From assembly GCA_902728285.1 (NCBI GenBank), contig CACVBU010000930.1:1790991-1854990 (forward strand): a stretch of 64,000 nucleotides of DNA. Reading direction: 5' to 3'. Positions 36,360-47,181 of this stretch are shown here, in pieces. Position numbers and translations under genes: made by a program. The stretch is from Clytia hemisphaerica. Its lineage: Eukaryota > Cnidaria > Hydrozoa > Leptothecata > Clytiidae. Positions within the stretch are counted from its first letter, which is position 1. Each line of letters opens with the position of its first letter. The notes beneath the pieces were generated by a model. The model ran no database searches. It was not told the origin of the DNA and was given only the letters and a program-made list of their open reading frames with translations.

Positions 36360-36479
36360 GTTGACTAGTCCAAAACCTGCAGGGCTGCAAATAAGCATTG
36401 GTCGTATCGGTTATGATGTCCGAATGAAAAGAAGAATAAGCTTGAGTTGAAAATAAATCTCTTTAACCCCTGTCTCTTT

Positions 36480-38060
36480 AGCCTATTCTTTTAATGTTCA
36501 CTTCCTTTGTAGCTTTTAAGAGTGTTTCTAAAGTTTACTTTAATTCGTTTAATTGACTGCGTTCCTTTGACTGGTATTCTCTGTATCTTTCAAGAGGGTT
36601 TACTTGTTACTTGTGTTACTTGTGTAGTTGTTTGAGCATCCTGCTTCAGGTAAGGTTCTTGGTGAACCACGCCTCTGTGTGATCAATCTGTCGAGAGAAA
36701 AAGAATCTCAGCAGATATTTTTCATGTCAATTATTGAATTAGAATTAGCTCTCCTGCACCCAGTATATCCATGGATCTGGGGTTCATCTGGGATAGACTT
36801 AAGGTGTGTGTCCAGGGCTCTTTTGAATTTATCGATAGAAATGTTTTTGAGGTTTCTGATGCTCTTTGGCATAGCATTAAAAAGTTTTGCACCTTGCACT
36901 GCAAGTGTTCTGTCTCTAAATTTTGATGTTTGGTTCTTTGGAATTGACAGTGAACACATCAGGCCCAGCCGGGGGTTTTCAGTGGTTTTGATACCATTTA
37001 CAGTAGGTACAATCTTTTCCATCACCTTCCAGACATACATTATTCTGTAGCATTCTCTTCGCCTTTGAAGTGAGTAAATTTTTGTCTGTTTTAGACACTC
37101 CCAATAATTGTTTGGGGTGCCATTTATCTTTCGTAAGAAGGACTTTTGGATATCTTCAAGTCTCTGAATGAGACCAACTGCATTTGGGCTCCACAGAACG
37201 GAGCAATATTCTAATATTGGTATCACCAATGATTTATATAGTACGATCATACAATTTAAAGATCGTGAAGAAAAAGTTCTCAGGATCCAAGATGTTAAGT
37301 TTTTAGCCTTTTCGATTACTGCAGTAATTTGCTTCTGAAATGTGCAATTACTGTCCATCAGGATTCCAAGGTCTTTCACAACATCTTTGTTTTCAATCTC
37401 AACACCAGACGGTGATGTATAGCTTGTTTGAGTCTTGATCTCATGGTTCTTTCCATAGCGCAAGAGTTCAAATTTTATATCATTCAGCTTCATATTGTTG
37501 TCATCCGTCCATTTATATATTCTATCAAGATCTTTTTGAAGTAGGACAGCATCTTCTAGAGTTTTGACTTCCTTTGTGGCGCAAGTGTCATCAGCGAAGG
37601 ATTTGAGAAAGCTGTGCACCACTTCCTTGTCAATATATGTCATTATTAACACTACCTTGAGGGACTCCTGAAATGACCTGCTGTGATTCAGAAGTGACAC
37701 CATTCACTAGCACTGATTGTTTTCTCTCTGTTAGGAAGGACTAAGATCATTTTTATCGATTAACTTTCTTCTTAACTTTCAACATTCAAGGGTGTTTCTA
37801 AGTTAACTTTTATCAACTTCCTTTCTTTGTAACTTTAACAAATGTTTCTAAATATAATTTTTATTGACTTGCTTTCTTTATAACTTTCAAGAACGTGTTT
37901 CTAAGTTAACTTTTATCAACTCACTTTCTTCCTAACTTTCAGTTTCTAAATTGTAAATATCATTTTATTGACTCGCTTTCTTCAGAAATTTCAAGAACGT
38001 GTTTCTAAGTTAACTTACGTTAACTTTTATCAACTCACTTTCTTTATAACTTAAGAATGT
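36480..38060. repeat. Roughly 62-bp tandem array interrupted by a LINE fragment
   Basis: Units containing GTGTTTCTAAGTTAACTTTT, then ATCAACTCACTTTCTT, repeat about five times at 37740-38060. Looser units lie at 36480-36610. Between the two blocks sits the reverse-transcriptase fragment. Array-like scraps (CACTTTTATCAAAT, CACTTTTATC) continue around the elements at 38637 and 38899. Confidence 0.65.
36650..37735 (-). pseudogene. Non-LTR retrotransposon reverse transcriptase, 5'-truncated and frameshifted
   Basis: About 330 codons are open on the minus strand. SFADDT is the RT catalytic box (F-A-D-D). It is followed by WTDDNNMKLNDIKFELLRYG, a KDLGI box and the C-terminal ILEYCSVLWSP and LQRRRECYRIM segments of Jockey-like LINEs. 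Upstream, the SGVPQGS box survives in another frame near 37660-37690, and about ten residues between it and FADD are deleted. So the copy is dead. It is unrelated at family level to the remnant at 7041-7562. Confidence 0.8.
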
Positions 38061-38636
38061 TGCTAACAGTCAGGGAAATCCCTCTTGCGTTAGTAATTTT
38101 TTACTGCAATTGCGATATATGTTTATATACCACTATTATATTTTTCATTTACTGCAATTGCAGAATTCAAGATTCAAGGAGAAAACAGGCAATTTTTGTA
38201 CATTTTCATCCTGTTTCATCATATCTTTTTAACACATAGACAATAATATTTTTTCAGTATATCAGATTCTTAATAAAGAAAAGCTTTCTTCTCATACGAT
38301 TTTTTACAGTTGATGTTTTTGAGCGAACCACATCGCACAAATGGGCAAAGAAGGTGGTACGCCTAAAGCACTGCACGCACTTGGAGACTTTAATTTATTT
38401 TTAAATAAAGGTCATTAGTTAAAAGAACACATACACGCATGGGTACAACCAAGTACAGACTTGGCAACTGGAAAACTTTGATGAAAAAATGGCGACAACT
38501 TTTGGTATACATCGCTTGACGTTATTCTGTGGGGGGGGGGGTTCAGAAGATAACTTCAATTTGACGTTATGCGTTGTCAAATGAATATGAACAGGTCCCC
38601 TAAGATCACTTTTATCAAATCAATTTCTCTGTTATA

Positions 38637-38863
38637 CCGTGAAGTCAGGTAACTTGCATCAGTGGAGGCTAACATGCATAGCTCTCAAATGAATGACCTG
38701 TCTGGTCATTAAAATACAAAGTAAAGTCAAAACAAAAATTGTACAGCTGCAAGTAGAGCTGCATAGTTCCTTTGTTTTGAAATTTTGCTGCTTTGATTGG
38801 TCAGTCATTTAATGGCTATGCAAGATTCCCTCTTCTACTGATGCAAGTTACCCGACTTCACGG
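38637..38863. mobile_element. Mariner-type MITE, family B, uninterrupted copy
   Basis: Ends CCGTGAAGTCAGGTAACTTG and the near-inverse of the same, flanked by TA (38635-38636 and 38864-38865). The internal ATTAAAATACAAAGT is the unoccupied equivalent of the site where family A inserted at 2325-4561. 227 bp. Confidence 0.8.
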
Positions 38864-38898
38864 TACAGCAGTGAGTTTCCAAGCAAGGTCACTTTTAT

Positions 38899-39494
38899 AC
38901 AACCCACGGCATGGCCCGAACATGTTCGGGCCTGTTCGGACCATGCTTGGGCCACAAAAAAGTATTATTTAATCGGTCCGAACATTTTGTTAGAATTTAA
39001 TTTTATTTACCTTTCCTGGTTTATCATCATCCATTGTTAAATATTTTCATCAGAAAAATTCAAAGTTCCAAATACCAGTTTGATTCACAAAGTTGTATAA
39101 CAGTACAAAAAACGATCCAGAAAAATTCTGCTTCGAATAGGAGAAGACCACGAGAAAAGGGAACGGGATAAAGAATAAAGAGAAGACCATATTATGTGAG
39201 ATTCAAATCATTCTTTTTAATAATTTTCCTAACTTAATTGGAAAATAGATGATTAACTTTTATATTTGAACAATATATATTTGAATAAAGATGAAGATTT
39301 TTAAATTTGTTTGCTAAAATAAGGAATTTAAAATATAAATATTGGGTCCTGAAATTACACGCGCGATTGTAGCAAGTTATCAAAAAATCTGGCCCGAACA
39401 TGGTCCGTAACTGCGCGGGCCCGCGCGGGCCATTTTTAAAAAGTATTAATCTAATCAAGAGGCCCGAACATGTTCGGGCCATGCCGTGGGTTGT
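38899..39494. mobile_element. hAT-like element with 8-bp target duplication
   Basis: Ends ACAACCCACGGCATGGCCCG and the exact inverse, with GAACATGTTCGGGCC subterminal palindromes. ACTTTTAT flanks both sides (38891-38898 and 39495-39502). A GC-rich GGGCCCGCGCGGGCC block lies near 39416. 596 bp, no transposase. Confidence 0.85.
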
Positions 39495-39502
39495 ACTTTT
39501 AT

Positions 39503-40877
39503 CTACTTCAAGAGTATAATTTTAGAAAAAATATACACTAAATGATCGACAGGATTTTGAGTTTGACTGACACGATTTCATTTCAGTCACATTTTCAGTT
39601 TGACATTTGCAGCCCTCTGTCCTACAGGCTAGCTTTAAAGCTCTAAAACAGCATCTAATACAATAATACAATAATACAATCTACTCATTTAGCCTTTGTC
39701 TTAGTTATCCAATTCCATTTCATGTCTATCTAGTGGTCTAGTTTTAATAAAATTTTATTCAGAAATTTGTAAAAATATTTATATTTATTAATACTATTTA
39801 TTCCTTAGTGCTTTTTATTTTGATATCTATGTTTAGGGGGAAGAACAATTTTGTATGAAATTGAATCTAATGAATGATAATAATAATAATCTAATAACAT
39901 GAAAACCAGAATATGATTCTTCATGGGAATCAAAACTATAAAGTGCACTTACAAACATCAATTTGTCAGATCTAACAAAATTAATAACCGTACTGTCATC
40001 ATTGACAATAAAACAAACAATTTTCTGTCAAGAGCCTTGTAAACATTCCAACAACATTCCATCGAAATGATCTATCTCAGCTCAGTCTACCAATTTTAGC
40101 GTGGTCCAAGGATTGAGCCAAGAACGCTTGCAGAGCGCACGCGGGTGAAAAACTATAATCTGTCAAACATTTTCTCAAGCGAAGAGTACGCGAAGCAATT
40201 TTAGCTTTACGATAGTAGTAGAGACCTAACTGTTCATACAAAAATTATGGAAAACGCATATTTGGACTTAGTACCCTATGTTGCACGCAAGCACTTAAGC
40301 TAAAGTCATGCAAAAGCGGGACAAAAATCAGTTTTTTGAAGTTTGCAAAAAAAAACACCTCATAGAAGATCTTTCAAATTCAGCCCCCTAGAAAAATATT
40401 TTGGGCCCGAATGGCTAAAAACAATACAAAATTAGAAATAAAGCAAAATTCTCAACCAGACAATCGTAATAGCAATACCGTCTTTAGCCGGGAATCACGC
40501 GCATTAGCCTCAATAAATATTACGTTACTGGAAATGGTTCATGTAGTACTATTACATTTCTGTCCAACGCGTATCCGATGTATTGAATATGGACGCACGC
40601 AATTGGACGGACCGCTACGGAGCGAAGAGAAAAAACAAAGAAGTGAGTTTGTGCTTGTGGAAACATATTTTTACTTTTAGTAGCATTTCTATATTTTTTC
40701 CAAGAGTTCTACGAATTTCTGAGTTTTCTCGAAAATGCGGGACATCTAAGGTATGCGAGCGGAACTCGGAACGACAAGCTTAAATGAGGGAGTGTCCTGC
40801 TTAATGCGGTTCCGCCCGCTTATTTTTCTTTTGGCTTTGAGCCCTGGCACAATAAAAGCGATTTTAAGATTAATGTT
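39503..40877. other. Non-coding stretch
   Basis: It contains a short AATACAATAATACAATAATAC microrepeat near 39656. No gene was recognised. The 89- and 66-aa ORFs at 40411-40783 have no recognisable domain. Confidence 0.4.
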
Positions 40878-41182
40878 CAGCCCTGGCAATTCAATTTTTT
40901 TTGCCTCGGCATTTTTTTGCCGAGGCAAATGGCTAAATTTGCTGTTTGCCTCGGCAGAATAGGATTCTGCCTCGGCATTTCTCCCAATTTAAAGGGAGGT
41001 AGGGGGACGTTACACTGCTACATTGCAGTTCTTCGATTGTTTCGGCAGTTATCATTTTTAGTAAAAGTCTTTTGAAAAATTTGCCTTGGCATTTTTTTTG
41101 CCGACGCAAACACACTATAATCCAATTTACGTCAGCTTTTGCCTCGGCATTTGCCGTATGCCGACGCCAATTGCCAGGACTG
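40878..41182. mobile_element. hAT-like MITE with 5-bp target duplication and TGCCTCGGCA repeats
   Basis: Ends CAGCCCTGGCAATT and AATTGCCAGGACTG, flanked by ATGTT on both sides (40873-40877 and 41183-41187). The interior holds several inverted TTTGCCTCGGCA units that can form hairpins. 305 bp. Confidence 0.7.
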
Positions 41183-41350
41183 ATGTTGAAAAGAATATTT
41201 TTTCGATAAATTTAGGCGATACTCAACTAAAAATAAGGTGGTTTTAAACAAATCTTTGACAAATTGGCGTTTCTTTCTGTTCTAATATATGCAAATCACG
41301 TCGAAAAAAGAATATATTTCCGCCTTTACTTTCACTTTCGTGTTACGCGA

Positions 41351-41495
41351 TTCCAATTGGATGAATGCCGCTTGCTAACAAATTCTGATTGGCTTTAAGT
41401 CTTTAGCTTCGGGATTCTGATTGGACCACCATTTCCTGCGTCACGGTTGAATTTTGATTGGTTGAAAGTTTCTGAGCGTGAATTCTGATTGGATG
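41351..41495. promoter_or_regulatory. Cluster of five ATTGG (inverted CCAAT) boxes
   Basis: ATTGG occurs five times in about 140 bp (41356, 41388, 41420, 41458, 41488), four of them as TGATTGG, the NF-Y consensus. CCAAT arrays of this density are found in animal promoters. About 500 bp downstream the plus strand has ATGGATGATGGAG followed by a strong GTAAGA donor (41996-42009), a possible tiny first coding exon with no second exon identified. It could also belong to the undetected symplekin 5' exon. Speculative. Confidence 0.3.
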
Positions 41496-42009
41496 AATAC
41501 CTGAAAAGTAAACAATAGTATGTAAGTATTTTGCTTATCAAAACCTAAAGAATTCCAGGGGTTTTTAATTACTTTGCATGACGATAATTAAGCCTACAAA
41601 ACACCGAGAAAAAAAACCCAACATAGAGCAGGTGTATTTTTTAATGTAGAATATGATAGCCTGAATCTTTTTGAAATTCTATACGTCAGGATTTTTTCTC
41701 AATGCCCCGTAACTATGCCTGGGGTACCCGTTGCTAAGACCTTATGTTAAAAACGAAAGCGATTACGGCAAAAAGTAGCAATTTTCGTAATACCTCAAAT
41801 ATTGATACTTGACTGTATATACTGTATTTCTTGCGCATTCACAGCATTTTGACTTTGTTTATCATTACATACGCCATTTTGGTCGGAGGTCACAGTTTTC
41901 AAAGGTCATAATTTGAAACCACCCATAACACATGCGGTTGTTTTGGCTACTGGCTGGCTGGTATGGTAGTTTCCTTTAAGAATACACTCCAAAAATGGAT
42001 GATGGAGGT

Positions 42010-43464
42010 AAGAAAACCCAAATTTTTTGCGACCGACCGACTCACTTTTTAGACCCAATGAGGACGCGGAATGGAGATATTTGTGATTGCCGCCTTACGA
42101 ACATACTCGAAATATACACAATCCCGAGAAATAAAAATATCCTATAAGAGGATTTCTAAGTTATTCACAGTATAATAAACATATAAAAACCTAGCATATA
42201 GGCTAGTTCAAAAAACTACAGCTAAGAAAAAAATAAAATATCAATGAGCTTAAACTATGATGAGATAAATGAGCAAAACCAAAAGAAAAATAAATTAACT
42301 GCTTTCTTTAAGAAAGTGTGACCAGTGAAACAATAACAGGATTTGATTGGCTGTGTTGATTGGCTTTTTTTGATAAATCACGAAAATGTACGTAATGTAT
42401 TGTGATAATTCAATAGAACTTCAACCATTATTAGGATATGGGAAATTCAAACTCTCAGCCCATACCATGCTATATATTTCGCCATCAGTATATAGAATAT
42501 TTTATCCCTTATCTTCAGTCCTAAATCTGTGGATCTAATTTTGAATTATTTTTGTCAACACCTATCCAAAATCTAGAACTCAAAGCTTTGTAATCATTGG
42601 AATCTCTCTACTCACTAAGCCTTATATACCTTTTAAGATGTTTTTATATTTATTTTTAGTAAATTAATCTTGTTTTTACATGCAATTTTTAATTTTAAGT
42701 TTATTTTTTTAAGACAGATACATATATTTTTATTACTATTTATTTACCTTATATTTATATTCTTTTCTAGATAATATTTGTGAGAATAGGTTTTGTAACC
42801 TCCTGTAAATTATCGAATAGAAATAGAAATAGAATAAGCAGTTACATCAATATGCCTTCTTACCTGTCTTTAAAAATATAAATAAAAGTAATCACGGAAA
42901 AGGACGCGAAAAAAAAAGACATAAGTGTGAGAACAGAGTAATCAAACTCCTTAGAAAAAGTAAAATTAGAAGTCATAAAAAATCAACCTGAATAAATGCA
43001 ATCGAAATTCCAGAGAACTTCATAATCCCCCATCCCAGACACATTACATTACTATGTCAAACTCCCATCACATAAATTTTACAATTACGTCAGAGTAGAC
43101 TACGCTCGCCACCGAAGAGGTTTATTTGGAAAGGGCAATTATATTTTATTATTCGCTTCTTTTTTAAAGATTCGCCGGGTTGGAAAAGTATGAATTTCTT
43201 TGTACATATTTTACCTACCCCAAATATTTAGGAGGCTGAGTTTTAAACGAATTGTCAAGTTGAAACGAACGATAAATGTATCAAGGTCTGTTTTATTTAC
43301 CCCCTGGTGACTTAACAAAAGGGACTTAACTCGATGTTACAATCCTATTATTGAAAGTTTGTCTCGGCCTTTTTATAATGAGCGAGACATACGTTCTCTG
43401 ATTACGCAATTTTCATATTGACATTTTCGAGGCATTTTGATGTAACTGATAAGAAATCATAGTA
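42010..43464. other. Non-coding stretch
   Basis: AT-rich DNA without recognisable gene or clear repeat structure. Confidence 0.4.
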
Positions 43465-43619
43465 TGGTCATGGAAGGTCGTGGCTTCTTCGTAAAGACGA
43501 AAGACAGATCTGGACTTATTTCGTACATTCCAGTCTCTTGTTCGTAGTTTTTCTGACTTTCTGGTTCTGTGTGAGTTATTTACTATGTATTCTAACTTAC
43601 TGAATGACTTACAGACAGA

Positions 43620-43704
43620 TCGCCACCGGTGGGATTCGAACCCACTAAATGCAAAGTTCTGATGATTTGAAACCCAATGCCTTATCCACTGCGCCACGGA
43701 TTCA
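43620..43704 (-). pseudogene. Degenerate tRNA-like sequence (possible SINE head)
   Basis: The minus strand has a good A box (TGGCGCAGTGGATAAGG) and B box (GGTTCGAATCC) with an intact T-stem (GTGGG/CCCAC). The acceptor stem pairs at only a few positions and the anticodon stem does not close around TTTCAAA. This fits a tRNA pseudogene or tRNA-derived SINE with an RNA polymerase III internal promoter, not a working tRNA. Confidence 0.55.
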
Positions 43705-43803
43705 TGTCGAAAGAGCGTTTCTGATGGCTATTTATATTGTACAAACTGCAGACCAGACTGTATTAAGAGAAAATCACAAAAGAGTGCTTTTTTCTAGCTC
43801 CAA

Positions 43804-44382
43804 CAGTCAGGAAGCCTCCTGATTAGGAGACGTCTCCTGATTAGGAGACATGTAGGTCGCTTGGGGTCGCTTGATTAGGAGACCCGTCTCCTAATTAGGA
43901 GACATAAAACTTTGATCTCAATTTTAAGGGCTTTAGGCTTTTCCGCGCATTTTGAAACTAGTTTTAATGGAAAGAGCAGCCTCGAATTGGTAAAGTTTTA
44001 AAAAAATTATCAAAATTTCTCGGTGCAATCGATCACAATCCTAATTATAAAGCACTACAAGGAAGCCCCTCTTGATTTTTTTCATGTCCGCCATTTTTCT
44101 TTTTGAGACGCTTTTGTTCAGAAGACAGATTCTTACTTCTGATTGGTTCTTATGGATTATTAGAATTGTGATTGATTCCACCAGTGGATTTTTCTGAAAA
44201 TCAATCACTATATGGAATCAATTTTTTGTGCTCTTTCCAATGGGAGCAACCAAATTATGCGCAGTTTCTTCGTTCACAAGATAATTACACCCGTCTCCTA
44301 ATTAGGAGACGTGAACCTCCTGATTAGGAGACGGGTCTCCTAATTAGGAGGCGTCTCCTAATAAGGCGATTGTTCCTGACTG
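43804..44382. mobile_element. hAT-like MITE with 5-bp target duplication and TCTCCTAATTAGGAGA arrays
   Basis: Ends CAGTCAGGAA and TTCCTGACTG, flanked by TCCAA on both sides (43799-43803 and 44383-44387). Each subterminal region carries four or five copies of a 16-bp palindrome, TCTCCTAATTAGGAGA or a one-base variant. 579 bp, no transposase. CAG ends and a 5-bp duplication are shared with 40878-41182. Confidence 0.8.
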
Positions 44383-44644
44383 TCCAACCCTAACCACCCT
44401 AACTGATAATAACCAAATTCCTAGCCAATCTGATACATAACCACACCCAAACCACACCCATACCCAACCCTACCAGGTTGCCTGCAGGTCCTGACACTAT
44501 TCCCGCATGCCGGATCCGAAAAATAGATACATGTCTTTCGCTTTTACGAAGAAGCCTTCACCGTCATGGAAGGGCTAGCCACACTCTGCCACGCCAAAAT
44601 TTCCAGCAAAGAAAATTAGCTCACACAAAGTCAAATGAAAAATA

Positions 44645-45380
44645 GTCGCGCGGCTGAGGTCGAAAAAAGTGGCTAGAAAATGACTTTCGTGATACACCTC
44701 TTAGATTCCACTTTTTTCGATGGAAACTCTCGAATTAGTATATGTAGATTCCAAAATCAAAAAGTTTCCACGATATTATCGTGCAAGTAACGAGTAAATG
44801 GCGATTTTTTGCGTTTCCAGGCAAAATTGCAAGGCTTGGAAATTCATGATTTTTGGGGGGTCTTCAAATTAAAAAAAGACCTATATCACATGATAGGCTC
44901 TTCAAACTGAGCAAAAAAGTGTATTACACCAAAGTCCCAACTTCTCTAGATCAAAAGTTATGGGCCTATTTGTGGTCAAAAGGTGTTTTATTTTGCATAA
45001 TTAATGCAGATTGTGGGGAAATTCCCTGTTTTCCATCAGTTTTTTTACCACAAATAGGCCCATAACTTTTGATCTAGAGAAGTTGGGACTTTGGTGTAAT
45101 ACACTTTTTTGCTCAGTTTGAAGAGCTCTATCATGTGGTATAGGTCTTTTTTTAATTTGAAGACCCCCCAAAAATCATGAATTTCCAGGCCCCTTCCAGG
45201 CCTTGCAATTTTGCCTGGAAACGCAAAAAATCGCCAATTACTCGTTACTTGCACGATAATATCGTGGAAACTTTTTGATTTTGTAATCTACACATACTAA
45301 TTCGCGAGTTTCCGTTGTTTTTTTTGGAATCTAAAATATGTATCACGAAATGAAACGTTTTTCGACCTCAGCCGCGCGAC
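44645..45380. mobile_element. Foldback element, 736 bp, about 330-bp arms
   Basis: Left arm (GTCGCGCGGCTGAGGTCGAA, to about 44976) and right arm (about 45047 to CAGCCGCGCGAC) are near-complete inverse copies around a 70-bp spacer. TA flanks both ends. The matching ORFs of 70 and 69 aa on opposite strands, sharing KKVYYTKVPTSLDQKL, arise from the palindrome. Confidence 0.8.
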
Positions 45381-45784
45381 TAAAAGGAAAGCGAGTAAGG
45401 ATAGATAAAATACAAAAAATAGTTGGACAACATCCTGTAGGTTTGCATGTAGTAACTTTTACGCTTTCTATCATGAAATTCCCTCTCTACTTCTATTATG
45501 TTCTTCTTTCACACTTTGATTTTTTGATTTTGGAGCCGCCATGTTGAAATTGTGATCCTACAACATACTTTTTCCCGATCGGAACGCTACGCGATAGCTT
45601 TTAGAGTCTTTTTCCTCAAGATAACCGTCCGCTTTACATGCCTTTTAGAAGAATAATTATCACTGAACTCTCCTCATAGGGCGGTCAATGAAAAATCTCG
45701 TATAGTAAAGATTACATCATTAATAGCATAATTAGTATAATTATGCTATTGTTTGGGTCTCCAACCCTAATCCTAACTGGAATG

Positions 45785-45888
45785 ATCGATATTCTTATAA
45801 AAAATGTTTCTTATAAAACATCGATATTTATAAGCAATGTTTCTTATAAAACATCGATATTCCTATAAAAAATGTTTCTTATAAGGAA
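45785..45888. repeat. Three-unit tandem repeat, about 34 bp
   Basis: Units of the type CGATATTCTTATAAAAAATG, followed by TTTCTTATAAAACAT, occur three times with small changes. Confidence 0.65.
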
Positions 45889-47181
45889 CCTCCACATCCC
45901 CGACCGTTAAGAGTGTCCACCCCTTCGTCTTCATTTTGTAGTATATCATCGCGTGTAATAATCGCTTGTGGTTAAAGTTTACGCATGCGCATTATATGTG
46001 ATGTAGTATATTTGCCCCCGCAACGAGCGCAGCGAGTGAGGAGGCACTCATAGCTTCAGGCGCAAGGATTGTTGGACTGGAATCTCGCATTTTTGTTTTG
46101 TTGTTGTTGTCGCGCAAGCCTACCCGTAGTTAGTCTCTTCCGTAAATGTTCGGTATCTTCCGCCGGTTTTTTACAGCTTTTATTTTTCACGTCAAGCGCC
46201 GCGGGAATTTTACACTGCTTTTTAGGGCGGGTTTTCATTTTTTCTTATCCGCTTATATATAAAATTTGTCCGATTGGTTAACATTCAGGAAAGGAAGAAA
46301 ATGTAGATGCGTGGAAATTTCTAATCTCCAAGCAGATCCTCCGCTCCACTCACGGGACGCTGCGCTGTAAACCCCGTGGTTTCACTGGAGGATCTGCGGA
46401 GGTTGGCCACTTTTCTTTGGCGACACAGAGCCGACTATCGGGTAATCTACCTTGAAATTTCAAGGTAGTTTACCCGAGTCAACATCGATAGAGTTCGATA
46501 CGGGCGGGGGCGGTTAGGGCACCCAGGCAAAAATAAATCGATAGAGGCGGCTGATCGATTTGATTTTTACGAAACAAATCGTCAAATAAATACTTGCAAA
46601 TGTGCTTTTTGAAAAAATGGCGGAAAGTATAATAGTTTGGAACAAGTGATTTGGAAAGATTCTGACTTGGATGTCTGTCATCTTTGAGTGTTGCAGTTCT
46701 GTGTTTTCAATAGTGTTTATTATCTTTGTTTTAATAATGTTTCTCAATCAGCATGTAGCTATATCTTTGACTTTCTGGGTTCAGTAAAACAGAGTAAACA
46801 TTTCATCTGTTTCACATTTATTTTTAAGATGATAGGGAAGTATGTCTGTAATTACATGTATCCTAATTTCACAGAGAAACATGAGCAGTAGATTATGAGA
46901 AAGCTTTGGGGAGATATGGATCAGAGAGTAATAATAGGGCAAAGTTTTGATTTGGTTTATCACCAAGTTATTAATTAAAAATTGTTTGTGAACAGTTAAA
47001 AAAAATAGAGTATAAAGCTTCACTTTTTAACTCAAAGGATAGGTGCAGAATAGTCTGTAAAACAAAAGTTTCTGACTCAGTTTGATTATTTTTCAAGCTT
47101 GTCACTTGTTATTCATCGTACAGTACCTAAACATCAGTGTTGAAAAACTTTGATTCATTTATTTTTCATTCTAAATATCAG
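45889..47181. other. Intergenic stretch with two palindromes and a CpG-richer patch
   Basis: It contains ACGCATGCGCATT near 45982 (resembling an NRF1 site), an inverted pair GCAGATCCTCC/GGAGGATCTGC at 46338-46399 and a palindrome around CTACCTTGAAATTTCAAGGTAG (46438-46476). Minus strand 46238-46056 is a basic 60-aa ORF (starting MKTRPKKQCK) just downstream of TATATATAAG. It has no recognised domain and is not called as a gene. No THAP N-terminal exon for the pseudogene at 47182 was found here. Confidence 0.4.

Larger units (their letters stand above)
43465..44575. repeat. Imperfect inverted repeat flanking a tRNA-like sequence and a MITE
   Basis: GGCTTCTTCGTAAAGACGAA near 43482 is matched by its imperfect inverse, TTTCGCTTTTACGAAGAAGCC, near 44535, each with a CATGGAAGG neighbour. 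Between them lie the tRNA-like sequence and the 43804-44382 element. This could be two opposed copies of a tRNA-derived SINE or the ends of a larger element. Confidence 0.45.

Noticed and set aside
36040..36398. Three long ORFs encoding NERT or VRSF repeats
   Set aside because: They are translations of the pure (GAAC)n microsatellite on both strands, not proteins.
43620..43704. Functional tRNA gene
   Set aside because: The acceptor and anticodon stems do not pair; only the A box, B box and T-arm are well preserved.
44853..45254. Two similar ORFs on opposite strands in the foldback element
   Set aside because: Their similarity is forced by the inverted arms and neither has a domain.
46056..46238. 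60-aa basic ORF with a TATA-like box
   Set aside because: No recognisable domain, no splice continuation and no support other than position.
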